Origin: Populus alba
Lineage: Eukaryota > Streptophyta > Magnoliopsida > Malpighiales > Salicaceae
DNA: 64,000 nt
NCBI RefSeq assembly: GCF_005239225.2
Contig: NC_133287.1
Coordinates: 7,111,493-7,175,492 of the forward strand
Direction: 5' to 3'
Below are positions 12,007 through 24,600 of the stretch, in pieces (the stretch's first letter is position 1; each line of letters opens with the position of its first letter). The notes beneath the pieces are model-generated. The model had not been told where the DNA came from and searched no databases. It worked only from the letters and a program-made list of their open reading frames with translations. Both the position numbers and the translations under genes were made by a program.

Positions 12007-15000
12007 CTACCTCCAAGTAGAACCACCCAGTCTAAAAACTTCTTCACCATCATTGTCCCTCCGAGGAACCCTTTCCAGGCCAGCATCCCCTTTCTGATCA
12101 CCAAGATCACCATAAAGATCTTTGAGCTTAGCCAGATTGCTAGATGCAGATGTCCTATCCTTGCTTCCATCCCTTTGAGGAGATGGATGCTGATCAAATG
12201 GTGAGGTGCCAGCTTGCAAGCTTTGGCTTCTACTTCTGCTCCTGCTCCGACTCCGGGTTCTATAATTACTTTCTCTATGACGCCTACTTCCATCACGGCT
12301 GCTCCGTTCATAATCCCTTCTGCTTTCCCTGTCAGTGTACCTGGAACTCCTATCGTAATCAGACCTTCGGTCTCTACCCCTCTCACGTTCCTGTTTCCTG
12401 TCCCTGTCACTGTCCCTGCCACGGTCCCGATCTCTTTCTCTATCATGATCTCTATCCCGAACCCTGTCCCTCTCTCTATCCCTATCACGGTCCCTTTCTC
12501 TACCCCTATCCTGATCCCGATCCCGGTCGGAATATTCTTTATCAGAATATTCACGACTCTGGCTGCGATGACGTCGTGGATCATCACTGGTTCTGTCATA
12601 GGAGGGTGGAGGTAGTGTGCGACGAACAGGAGATGAGTCCCTAGTTGATGCACGATGAGGAGCACGCTGACCAAAAGAGACTGAAAGTGCAGCCTTCACA
12701 GATGGTGGTCGACGTGCAGTATCATCAGATCCATGACGGTTGCCATCCCCTGTTGAACCAGAAATTTTTGTGGGTAGCTTCATCATCTCAAGATTGGCTG
12801 TGATCTGCCGCAAGACAGGAACAGGAATACGGGGGAAAAGGGTATCAAAGTAGTACTGCAAGAGAAAAACATATGGTATCAATCCCTTTTTGCCAACCAA
12901 GAAGAGTAACAGAATATGAAAATACTACAATACAAAGCTTTAGATATTGTTTCAACCTGACCTGTCCGAGAAGTAAATCACGCACATATATGCCTATTGT
13001 TGTCTTCCTTCCACCAGATCCAGGAGAAAATTCCTGAAATATAATATCATAGCTCTAATACGTCACTACACACAGAAACTTAAGCTACTGATGGAAAAGG
13101 ACATGCATATCATGTCAAAAAAATAATGAAGGGTTAACATCTCGCATGAAGGAGCATTTAGTTAACAGTAGCAGTGAAAGGAAAGATGTCATTAGCTAGA
13201 AAACTACTAGGTAACTGTCAAAGATTGGTACTTGTATATAAATATCAAATTTTGGAAAGCAGGATCTACTGGAATATTCACATATTAGAAAAGGAATCAT
13301 TTCAGTCCCACCAATCCAACTGCAAACAAAAAAAATCTCCCAAGGTCATTTGATGTTGGGAGCGAGCTCTTTTCTGCAAGCTACTCAACAAGGACAGGGG
13401 CCAAAATAAATTAAGAACTGCTCTTTTGCACTGATACATGTCAGTAACTAAAGGACAGGCAAGAAACATGACCAATTTGACAAAGAGGTCAGCCTCTTAA
13501 GCAATCAAGTTGTCTCACGAAACCCATGCATTAAACAATCTTTGGTAGCTATCTAGCTGGAATCCTGATACACTTTAATTAGGAACATAATGTGAAACCA
13601 AAAAAATAAATACATAATTTGAAGGAGAAGTCCAGAATATTTTTTTTGGGGCCAGTTGTTACATTGGTATATGGAGCAGTATTTTATTTATCAAGTAGGA
13701 TTTCCTATTTCCTCAACTATTTCAGTTATTTGTGCAATTGGTACCCCCCCCCCCCTCAATGCCTACATTCATCAAGCAATTAGAACTAGAAAATGTTCCA
13801 GCTGCTTTACCAGTTTCATCAAGAAGTTTTCACCATCAACTAAAAAATCATCATACATTAACTCCTGAATTTATGTATCTGAAAAGCAATTGGTGAAATG
13901 AACAGAATGCTGTTTGACCATGTTTTTATAGATTGGCTAAACTGGGTTGCAGAAGAGCTATCCAAGTGTTTGTCCATCTCTATGAATGTAACATACTTGT
14001 GCTCTTAGACAGTTCCCCTGAACAAAAGACTACTCACTGGATCTCTAATTCAAAGAATACCAAGCACAGCGATTCCAATCATCATTTCAACTAAAACAAT
14101 ACAATTCTAAAGGAGATTAGACTATATCAACACTTCTGATAAGTTTGTGTTGAAGTTGAATTTCCCTCCCCCACCCACCACCAAAGACCTTAAACAACTG
14201 GCATGTATACACTACTTGTAACCAAGCAACTGCTAAGATCAGTACCAGAAATTACATTTTGCAAAATAAAGAACTGGAAGAAATCTTAAACATGGTTATT
14301 GGGCATTCATTTTTCACAAACTAAAAATGTTTCAAAACGCAGTTTGAGTTGCAACTTAGGCTTTCAAGAATCAGAAGGCATCAAGTTGCCAGTTATTATA
14401 CATGGGTTGGTAAGAGAAACTTAAACTGTAGTTCAAGCAAGGATAAGAGAAGTACCTCATCATCTTTGATATATGGTTCAAACCAATTCCACAGTGTCTT
14501 TGGGTCACCAGCATATCTCAGGTAAAGGAACCCAACCTGCAATCAAATTTGGAGATATCAATCCCTCGTTTCAAACACAAAGCTAAGATAAAGCAGTCCC
14601 AATGCTAAACAGTACATTCCGCAAATCAAGCAGAGAAAGAGAAGAAAAACTGTAAACATGCGGATTAATGTGAACCAAGCTTTGATGGCAGTGGAATAAG
14701 GAATCTCTATCCACGGTTTCAATGAACCAAAATGGTAACAATAACAGCACCTGGTCAATAAAAGTGGGCAACAGAATGCCAGCTCTGGTTTTCCCATAAT
14801 TAGCAAATAGTAACAATACCAGTCAAAGTAGTAGCAAGAGAAATTGGGTTAAAAGGTAATGAGCAGTATTGATTCATGATTAAAAAAGTGCTGACAGCAT
14901 CGATTCAGGATTAAAAAGCCTAGGAGTGAGAATCAAAAAATAAGACACCCCAAACCTTAATTTTGCGAAACCTGCTCAGCAAAGCAAGGGCAGTTTATGT

Positions 15001-16103
15001 AGGAGTGAGAAAGTCAGAGCAACTCAAAGAAACAAGAACACCTCAACCTTGGTTTGCAGAGATCTGCTATGAAAAACAAGGACATTATCATGTGCGATAT
15101 GTAACTCAAAATTGAGATTTTCAAATGTTGTTAAAAGTCAGACGTGGCAATGTTTTGCCCATTACCTTGTAATTAAAAACAGGCTCGTAATTTCTCAGCA
15201 GTTCACACTCCAGCAAAGTTGATAAAAAGTCCTTATAAGTGGAGCTTAATTCATATAAAAATATCCATTCATAAATTTGCAGTTGATAGAACAGCTTGAA
15301 TCAAGTTGCATAAAAAAATTTAGTTTCCTTTGTGCAGTTTAAATCATGTAAAATGGTAAAATACTTCCTGAGATGTAACAAAATCATAGACTCTAACCAA
15401 AAGTTTCCAAATTTGATAAAAGTCAGTCATCATGTTTCCAAGCTTAGCTAATATTTGAGAAAACAAGAAAAGATAAAGTAAAGACAAGACCTTAAGAAGT
15501 TGATCAGACATGATCTAAAGCTAAGGCCCACAAAAGTCAACCTGTGACCTTAAAACTCAAGACCCAATTATGCATGTTTACACACCAAAACAATTTTAGA
15601 TTAACAAATGCTTTCACAAATTAAACGACCTTGTAAATACAGTCACATAAGAGAATATAAAGTTGTTTAGCAAGGGAATGTTTCTCAAATTCAAGAGTGA
15701 TCAACCAATGAAGTATTTGAATAAATATCCACACATCAGGAAGTTGCAACCAAATCAAGCCAATAACAACAAAAAAATAATTGGTAAGGCTTTAGCACAG
15801 GTATGGCACAATTACCGCTCTGATATAAGGAGAATCCTTGTGCTTTAGCAGACCATGCATTTGTTTGACAGTGAGCTTCATGGTGAAGAACTTGTACAGA
15901 AGGCAAAAGGATGTAGATGGGCCACGACAGTTACCAGTCATCCATGGCTCAACATTGTCAACTTGATTGTATATTTCATCAATCACTTCATGGTACGTCT
16001 TTAATCGGTAAAGCTCCTTGAAGTAATCCGATGATAGAATGTTCATACAAAGGACCTTCTCAAAGAGTGAATCTATCGGTTTCCCATTTGTCTGTACCTC
16101 CAT
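12007..16103 (-). CDS. SRL1: PRP38-family pre-mRNA splicing factor with RS-like tail (SRL1-like), 429 aa
   Basis: Four exons on the minus strand: 16103-15816 (residues 1-96), 14536-14456 (97-123), 13033-12962 (124-147) and 12855-12007 (148-429 plus stop), all phase 0 with GT-AG borders. Residues 1 to about 180 form the PRP38 domain: VLCMNILSSDYFKELY, YHEVIDEIYNQV, GNCRGPST and LTVKQMHGLLKH are all intact. After a hinge with SVSFGQRAPHRAST, residues of about 240-390 are dominated by Arg-Asp/Arg-Glu and Arg-Ser dipeptides, an SR-like low-complexity tail expected to mediate spliceosome contacts. The C-terminus has NLAKLKDLYGDLGDQK and ends GGSTWR. This matches Arabidopsis SRL1 (At5g37370) as I remember it, at slightly greater length. 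PRP38 proteins are needed for spliceosome activation in the nucleus. The antisense open frames over the RS region are by-products of its repetitive codons. Confidence 0.92.
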
Positions 16104-16129
16104 AATGTACTAAACAAATGCAAGCACTC

Positions 16130-17323
16130 CTGTGTTTAGTACAATTGAAACAACAACATATAATTATCAATAAATTATCATATAATCAAAGTTTCTCAAA
16201 TCGTATTCCTGCAACAAAATAAAAAACATCATGAAGTTAACAAAATGGAACATAAAAAATCAATAACAAGAAATAGAACACAAAAACCAAGAAGCTACAA
16301 AATCCTGTTTAGACTGGCTATTAATGTGTACCAAAATTAAAACTTCAAAGTCTGTATCTTTAGCTTCATTTCTTTAGCTTCATTGATAAGGCAACAAACC
16401 CGAAATCAAAATTAAAACATATTTTTAACAAAATTAATCGTAAACAATCAATAAAAATACATCAGATAGAAACCCCGAGAAACTGTTAAGCTCTAAAACT
16501 CTTTTATAAATTTCAAAGCTAGTAAATTTAACTTAATTGGGAACCCAAAAAAACCTTTTTTATCTACTAAATCAATACATTTAACAAAATCAACCAAAAC
16601 AATCAATAACAAGACATAAAGAGAAAAGCCCATGAAACCCCGAGCTCGATTTTGATACTGCTATAACAAATCTCAATAAACTCAGAGCCCTATAAACTTT
16701 CAATAAAACAGAATTTGAGGAACTTCAACTTCGGCATCTTTAGCTTTATTAAGAACCCAAAAAATCCTTTTCACTGCTTAAACAATCAGTAAAAGTACGC
16801 AAAAAGTAAAACCCGTAATTCTATTTACTGCTCTAAAGCTGAAATCTTCAAAAGTCTGCATCTTTACCATCATCAAAAACCAAACAAACCAAGCACATCA
16901 TACAAAACAAAAAACCCAACAGCCCCAAAATCTCAATTAACCAATACATCAACTAAATTGCATTAAAAACAAAATCAAGAAATGAGTTCCATTTAATGCA
17001 ACTATAGCTGTAAATCTTAAAATAAAATAGGCTATCAAGTACCTGTAGAGAGAGAAATGGAGAAAATTCAATCGAAAATTGAGGGAAATAATAGGAAAAG
17101 TTACGATCTCTATTGGGTTTTTAGTTTTTTTTTTTTAAGGTCTTCTCTGATTCGGCGAGAATGAAATCAAATCCGTGAAAGAAACCTAAATGGAAATTTG
17201 ATTTAATTGGTCTAGAAAGAAGTAGCCTTTCTTTTTTTATTACTATCTTTTTGTTTTTTCAATGAAAGTTCGGCCCATTCATGACCAGCATTAGGCACTA
17301 GATAGGCCTAATTACTTGGCCCA
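16130..17323 (-). promoter_or_regulatory. 5' leader with probable UTR intron and GGCCCA promoter of the PRP38 gene
   Basis: Upstream of the start codon a donor (CAG/GTACTTGA at 17042-17041) and an acceptor (CACAG at about 16130) would define a leader intron of roughly 0.9 kb. The stretch between is AT-rich without ORFs. Further upstream GGCCCA occurs at 17272-17277 and 17318-17323, the same motif class as in the ZPR1 promoter. The leader intron is inferred from splice signals only. Confidence 0.45.
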
Positions 17324-17594
17324 CAACTTGTTTAAACAAAAGTTATCAGGTACCATACCCTAGACCTATTATAAAATAGGTTAATCCAAGCTAATTTAAA
17401 TAAAAAAAAAATAATATAATTTTAAAATTTTTTAAAATTAAAATTATATTATTTTTTTAAAAAAAAATTCAAATGGATTTATGATTCATTTATGAATTAA
17501 ATTACTTAATTACCTGAATTTAACTAGATTAATTTTTATTTAGATTTTTTTAAACTTAGTCTCAACCATATTTCTAGTCAATCAAGTGTAGAAT

Positions 17595-17695
17595 TGATTT
17601 AGAGTGTGTCTGGTATTGTGGTTGTGGTTTGAAAAAAATTATCTTATAAAAAGTACTTTTAATTAAGGTTGGTTTGGAGTGCTTTTCAAATTTGA
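17595..17695. repeat. Short dispersed element with 'gtgtctggtattgtggttgtggtttg' type end
   Basis: The start 'gagtgtgtctggtattgtgg' is followed by 'aaaaagtacttttaa' and 'aaggttggtttg'. The same phrases in the same order recur at 33885-33960, so this is a dispersed repeat. It is probably a MITE relative of the TTA-type family described below. Both limits are approximate. Confidence 0.5.
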
Positions 17696-17705
17696 GGATA
17701 TATAT

Positions 17706-17885
17706 ATATATAGGGGTGTTCAAAAAAACCGAGTAACCGAAAAAACTGAGAAAACCGATGGAAAATTAACCGGAAAAACTGAACCGAGATGAAAAACCGA
17801 TTAAACCGATTGCTAAAACCAGAAATCTTTCCGGTTCGGTTCGGTTTCGGTTTTGCCACTAAAACCGGTGAACCGAACAGGTCCA
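17706..17885. repeat. 'ccgaaccgg' repeat element (hAT-like non-autonomous, tentative)
   Basis: Begins 'ataggggtgttcaaaaaaacc' and consists of recurring AACCG/CCGAA/CCGGTT words on both strands, ending near 'aaaaccggtgaaccgaac'. Elements of this form (GGGGTGTCAAAACCGAACC...) are widespread in angiosperm genomes. A (TA)n run adjoins on the left. A weaker relative lies at 22740-22890. Assignment to hAT is from memory of that family and is not proven. Confidence 0.45.
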
Positions 17886-18299
17886 CTCATAAAATAAAGT
17901 AAAAGACAAAATAGTATAAATAGTACAGTAAACCTAAACCTAAAAAAATATGAGGATTAAAAATCGCATCTTTGGCCTAAAAATTATATGGTTTGTCCTG
18001 GCTTGTCAATGGTTTTGCTCAACTTTTGTAGCTCTTGGCTAGCTTTTCTTACTAGAAATTATTGATTGTGTTATAGCCTTCATGCTTGTGACTTGTGTAT
18101 TTATACACCCGAAATTTTCTTGTATCATTATTGAAAAAAAAAAAAAAAAGATGAAGGGGTTTTACTGTACCTTTTCTTACAAAGTACCATTCATTGGAAT
18201 ATTATTTTTTTTCTTCTTGGTTTTTTTTTTCAATCAATGTTTTTTAAAAAAAATATATATTGTTTAATATTAAATTTATTTTTTATTGGATTATCTCAC

Positions 18300-19560
18300 T
18301 TTAATGACATAGATTGTGGGTTAGACGAGTTGACTTGGGGTTTTTTTTTCTTGATTAACTTTTTTTTTCTCAATCTCATCTTTTAATATTTGATTGATTA
18401 AGAATTACACTTCATGATTTGTTTGTTTGTTTTCTATTAGGTTATCCCGGTCTCACAAGTTCGAAATAATGCTTAACGGGTTAACCATAGTTAACTTTGG
18501 TTAATTTTATGTTTTATTTTATTTTATTTTTTAATTTCATCATTTAACATTGTATCGGTTAAAAATCAAGCTTCATGATCTATTTTAATTTACTTTTTAT
18601 AAGGATATCTTAATCTCATTATCAAGGTCACATGTTTTGATATTTTTACCCTAGTTAAATCAGGGGTTTTTTTAATTTTGTTATTAGAGGTTATCTCGGT
18701 CTCAAGACCTTGGTCACAAGTCCTTCAATATTGGATTTATTTTTTATTTGGTTGTCCCCGTCTCATGAATTTAATCACGGGTTTGACGGGTTAACCTAGT
18801 TGACTTGGTTTTCTTTTAATTGACTTTTTCCCTAATTTTATAATTTAATATTATGTTTGATTAGGAATTAGACTTCATCATTTATTTTAGTTTTTGTTAT
18901 TATGTTATCTCATCATCATGACCTAAGAATAATACTTAACGGGTTAACTCAAGTTTACTTGACTTATTTTTTGTGTTATTTTTTAATTAAAATTTTGACA
19001 AACTTCATCGTTCCATATTAGATCCGATAGGATCGATTGAAAATTAAGCTTTATAATTTATTTTAACTTGTTTTTTATAGGGTTATATTAGTATTATAAC
19101 TAGAGTTATAAATTTGGCAGGTTAACCCAGGTTAAACCAGGTCATTTTTATTTTATTTTCTTTCTATAAGATTATTTTAGTTTCGTGACTAGGGTTATAA
19201 ATTTGATGGATCGACTCGAGTTATTTTTTATATTTTTTTAAGTGATATTTTTAATCTCATCCTTCAATATTGGGTTGATTGATAATTAGAATTTATAATT
19301 TATTTCGATTTACTTTTTATATGATTATCTCGATCTTATAACCCGGATCACGAATTTGATAGGTTAACTTGACACTTTTTAGGTCTTTTTTTAAATTTTT
19401 TTCAATTCTATCCTTCAAACTTTAGGTTAATTGGGAGCTCAACTTTATAATTTATTTTGCTTTACTTTTTATAAAGTTATCATAGTCTCGTAACTTTGGT
19501 CGTGAATTTGACATGGTAACCCAGGTTAACCCAAGTCAATACAATATATTGTTATCTTAA
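18300..19560. repeat. Degenerate array of about 150-180 bp units (GGTTAACC type)
   Basis: A recurring cassette of 'ttgattgataattaa', 'ttcatgatttattttgattt', 'ttttataaggttatctcggtctc', 'tgac..gggtcacgaatttga' and '..gggttaacc.agttgacttgg' repeats with drift. The GGTTAACC-like core lies near 18312, 18472, 18645, 18778, 18935, 19118, 19205, 19358 and 19508. All copies share one orientation, the same as at 195-930. No ORF is present. It looks like an old tandem or nested retro-derived repeat, not a satellite with exact period. Confidence 0.65.
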
Positions 19561-21250
19561 TATTAAAAAAAAAAGATATCATCTAAAAACAATTAGGCAA
19601 ATTATGTTTTTATAGGTCATTGAGGTTGATTATAGACCGCAAAGTCAACCCCTACACAATTTAAATTTTTTTTCATTAGCAAAAAAATAGCAACATCTAA
19701 ATATTTTTTAACATTCAAAGTTTTTTAAATCTAATCCGCATGGTAACACATGTCAATAATTTAGTTAAAACTACAATGAACTTCAATGGGTTAGATTGGA
19801 TTCATGTGCACTACTATAAAAAATAGGATCTCAACTTCATAAGATCTTGTCCTATAAGAGCTCAGAAAAAGTTATATAGTCTACTTTGCTCTGATAATTC
19901 CAATATAATAAATGAAATATTCAATTAAACATGGACATATTGCTAATTATAACTAGAACCAAAAGGAAAAAACTTGTTTTTAGTGGTACAAGACAAAGTA
20001 TAATTCCCATTATTGGCCTATAAAACTTGAGAAGTCACTAAGAAAAACCAAGAGAAAATGAATTTTGGCTATGAAAAAGTTAATAATCACACCCATTAGA
20101 GGATTTACCACATAAACTAAACATTGTTGACACTCAATATTATCTGAGTAACTTGCACAACATGGATGAAATTAACACGAAAAAGATCGGTAATTTATAT
20201 ATTTAACAGGCTTCCAATTAATGAGTTTTAAAATCCAAGATGCTTAGGAATAAGATTAATGTGTTAGATAATCAGTTAATTTTTTAGTTTAAGCAATCTA
20301 ATTCATTCTCTCAAGCCAAAGTATTTGGTGGCGTAATATAAAAAGTCTAGGTAAGTAGTAGCTAGTGGTGCCTAGTAAGCCAAGATAGGTGGTACATGCA
20401 AAAAGTCCTCTTTGATGGACATGAATACTCTTCAATAGTAAAGTTAGTAACTTTGTAGAGAAAAAATATGCAATCATATTTAGAAAGACAAATTAAAAAA
20501 AAATATATGTTTAGAATGTTAAGGATAAAGAAATTGTAAAACTTTAGTTTGAAAGATTAATGAAATATTTATAGTACATGAATCTTTTTTTTTAAAGAAG
20601 AAGAGGGACTAAAGTATAATTTCATCCTTGTGATATTTTGAGTTGTATTATACTCAAAATAATACATATTGAATCAGTATAAAATATTGAGGGACTCACA
20701 TGGGGTTTCAAAAAAAATCTTTAGTGAGTGTCGGGTTTGGACAAGGTGTTCGAGTTCATTAAAGATAAAAATTGGGCCAAAACGTACTTCATGAACCTAA
20801 GCATGTTGCGCTAGGGTGCAGAAACTCGAATCTATGAGTGGGTTCGGCCTACCACACCTGAGCCCATGCTCTTTGGGTGTTGGGATTGGGCTACAACGCA
20901 TGGGCCCATTTTCTTGGGCCTCAACTGTATATTGAGCTCAGGCTTGGTAGCCCGAGCTTAAGGTATGAACACCCGCTCAAAAATTTCTTGGAATAATAAT
21001 TAATAGAAAGAAAAATAGAAATTATTAATGAAGTCAAATTTTTTTATTATAAAATATTTTTTTTTTTAAAGAAAATTATAAATATAAATGAATAAAATTT
21101 AAATTAAATTGGAGAGGGGCTGCAATTGAATAACATTAAGCAAATGGTTGTTAGATTGAATCAATTAAGGTGATGAAAGCGTGGGGTCCAAAATGAGAAT
21201 TAAAAAAACTTACCACCATTACGCAAATAAAGAAATTGCATGATATTGAG
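19561..21250. other. Gene-free AT-rich spacer with a GC-richer island
   Basis: Mostly AT-rich. The part at about 20700-20985 is less AT-rich, with GGGCC, CCCGAG and TTGGGC words, and may be a decayed transposon end. No open frame or terminal repeats were identified, so I cannot name it. Confidence 0.4.
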
Positions 21251-21258
21251 TACCATTA

Positions 21259-21310
21259 ATGGCTTCCTTGGGGAAGCCATTCATGGCTTCCTTGGGGAAG
21301 CCATTCATGG
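21259..21310. repeat. Tandem 24-bp unit, each unit a hairpin palindrome
   Basis: A 24-base unit (21259-21282) is repeated exactly at 21283-21306, followed by the first four bases of a third copy. Inside each unit ATGGCTTCC-TTGG-GGAAGCCAT is a perfect 9-base inverted repeat with a 4-base loop. No neighbouring gene is present. Confidence 0.85.
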
Positions 21311-21489
21311 CCGACCAATGTAAGGGTTAGAAGAGAGGAAAATCGTGTGAGATTTCTTACATCTTTCACTTATATTACACCTAATTAAGCACTAAATACT
21401 AAAAAGTGGGAGATTAGAAGAAGTTTAAAGGGGGTTTAGACAAAGAATCAATAAAAAATTATTCTATAACCTTTTACCTTCATTTTTTT

Positions 21490-21660
21490 CTTATAAGGAA
21501 GAGCTTGTTCAGTAGTGTGGTTGTGATTGCTTTTCAAATAATTTTTTCGTATTAAAATACATGTTAATGATTTTTTTTTAATTTTTTAAAAAATTATTTT
21601 TAACATCAACTCATCAAAAATGATTTTGAAAACACTAAAAACATATTAAATGGTTAAGTG
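21490..21660 (+). mobile_element. Tourist-like MITE copy, degraded
   Basis: Shares the order of words of the family dated at 37786-37989: 'gtagtgtggttgtgattgcttttcaaata', an 'aaaatacatgttaatga' block, then 'aaaattatttttaacatca.ctcatcaaaa'. Limits are approximate. The left end lies near 'aagagcttgttca'. Confidence 0.55.
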
Positions 21661-24600
21661 TTTAAGTTTGTGAATTTCATGCATTCGTAATGATATATTA
21701 ATGAATTTAGCATAAAAAAATATTTAATTTTTTTAATTGGTGTTTATACCATGGATTAATATTGCTATGCATGATAAATTATTTGGGTAAGGAGTAATTG
21801 ATAGAAATTGTTGAAAGAATATGCTAAATTCTAACTAGAAATATTTATGTGGGATTGTGATGTTCATTTTACTATTATATGAACAAATATGAGCATGTTG
21901 ATTAGAACATGAATTAATGAGATAGAGACTTTAAGTAAATAATAATTAAAAAAAAAGTTGAATGGATGCCCTTAAAATTGGCCTAGGTTCCCATTCGGCC
22001 ACAATATTAAGTTTGAAATTGGAGAAGAAAATTATTCCAAATTATTAAGATGATTGAAAGAGAAAAATCATTCCATTAAGACTTTCCGATTTCTTTAACA
22101 AAAATATGTAAAAATTTAATATTGAATTCAAAACGAAGAAAGATTTTATTAATAGTAAAAAGATAATATATATATATATATATATAACACGGAATAAAGA
22201 TTTATTTTCATAAGACAGTTTGAAGGGAAATAATAAGATTAATTAAGAAAAAGAAATTGATTACAAACATGTTAATTAATTTAAAATTTAAAAGTAAAGA
22301 GTATATTGATAAATTAATCAATTGAAAAAAGAAAGATTTTTTTTAGAAAAAGAGGTTTCATGAATCTAAAAACAAATTTGATTTAATATTGCAGGAGAAG
22401 TTGCGAGTAGGTCGCAGATCGTGGGAAAGCATTAATCTAAAAATAACCATTAAGCAAGTTGATCATTAAAGTGTTAATTAACTTATGATACCAGGTTAGC
22501 ATGATGAGAAAACATTAATCAAAAGAGTTGGTGGGAAACTTAGTGGAAAAAATGGGAGGTGTAACTGAGTCATCCAGACAATCCATGTTTACACCAAATT
22601 AATTTCACTAATTAGGACGACGTGAGTCATCCCAAAGATGGAGATTGGTAAAGCTCAATTCAGCAAAGCCCAACGTAATTTAAAAAAGGCAGCTCTTATA
22701 GACCACCTTCAAATTAAAAGTGAGTAAAAATATTAAAAAATCAGAAAAAAAAAAAAACAAACCAAACTCAAACAAAAAAAACCAGAAAAAAATCAAGTCA
22801 AACAAAAAAAACTCGAGTCCAAACCGGATTGAACCGACTTTTGTTTTAAAAAACTAAATCAAAGCATCCAATCGATTTGAACCAGTTTTTAATTTTTTTT
22901 TTAAAATTTAATTTTATTATCATTTTTTTATATAAAAACCAAATCAAATAAAAAATAATCATTCCTGCTCAAAATCAAAGCTTGCACTAATTTTTCAACA
23001 TCAAATCATCATTATATGACTACCCAGGAAATAATGGACAGAGATGCGTTTTAGTTTCCAAATTCCAACCTTGTATTAAATTGCCATGTGAACTTAACTA
23101 CAATATGATCGGAAACAGGTAAGAGATTACGAAAGCTTTTTTAATTTGTGATTTGAAAGAATTGATTAAAAAAAATTTTATAAATTATAATTTTTATTTT
23201 TAAATTAAGGTTTTAAAAGAAAGTTTTAAGTAACATTTTTATAAAATTATAATATATATTAATTAATTAATCAAACACTTTTAAATATATAATTAAGACA
23301 AAATATTTTAGCATTCTACACTAAAAAATATCTAAACCCATTAATAGTTTAATACTAGAAAAAAATACAAGGTTGTGCTTGTGTTGGGGACAATTACGAG
23401 GTTGCAAAAAGGCGAGATAAGACAGAAGTTCAAAGTTGTATCAAGGGTTTTCTTAACCAAACGCCACCGTTGCATTCAATCATCCTCATAAGAAATAAAA
23501 ATATGAAAAAATGGTTTAATAGTGAGCAACATAGTCCCTCTTTTATTATCACAATTCAAGCCGCTAATCATGTCATAAAGAAAAGGATGCTCTTGCGAAC
23601 AGCTTGATGCACTGTCCTCTTTCAACTCTTTAGTGAAATACAAAAAAATTAATTGTGATTTTTTTGTTATCGGTAATATAAATTTAGTTTTTTTATATAA
23701 AAAACTCAAGAATATCATGAAAAAAAATAAAATAAATGTGTAATCTACCTTTAGTAATAGTAATGCATACCCATAGGTCTTGTTTTATATTATCTATATC
23801 CAAAACCAAATATAAAATAACTATTGTGTCAAACCTAAGCTCGATGAGGTTTGAATTTACGATACTAAAAATATACTTGATTGAGTTACGGTACCCATTA
23901 ATTTAAAAATTATTTAATACATGAATTAGTTAGGTGTTACATATAATTTTTTTTCAAACTTTAAGATTGTTTGTTTTTAAAGCCAGATATACCAATATCT
24001 ATATATTTCTTTAAATATATAATAAGTATATAATATTTTTTTCGAGCTATTTTTTTTATATTTAACCTAGTTAAATTCGTTATCATCTAATAAGTTTAAC
24101 ACATAATTGGATCAAATTAAACTTTAAACTTGACTAGATCAGAACCAATATTTTTTTTAAAAATAAATATTTTAAATAAAAAATAATAAGTTCAAGTTAA
24201 TTTCGATTTAATTCAAATTAACTCCACTAGCAAATAGCCTGCACCATTTTTGAATCAGAAATAGAGACGGATATGAAAGTCACGCCTTTCCGTGTTCCTG
24301 TCTAATCCTACCCCCCGTCGTCACCTTAAAAGTTAATCTGAATAAAAAAAAGCAAGATATAACACTTTCCAATCTCCCACCTAACCCCAAATTACTATAT
24401 TTTAATACGCTATAATCCAACACTTCTCTGCAGGTTCATTGGCCATTGACTGCTGCTGCTACATCATCATCTTGGTTTTCAGATAGATTTTTTTTATCCA
24501 ATCAAGATCCTTATAAAAAAAAAAACTATTTTGTTAGATAAATAGTTTTTTATTATATTAAATTCTAAATAAAATTATGTTTTAAATTTTGATTTTGTAA

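Noticed and set aside
12144..12644. Long open frames on the plus strand, rich in Pro, Cys, Tyr or Thr/Ile
   Set aside because: They are the antisense of the Arg-Asp/Arg-Ser codon repeats in the PRP38-family tail. Low-complexity codons keep all frames open.
21259..21310. CRISPR-like appearance of the repeated palindromic unit
   Set aside because: Only two full units, no spacers, and a eukaryotic context.
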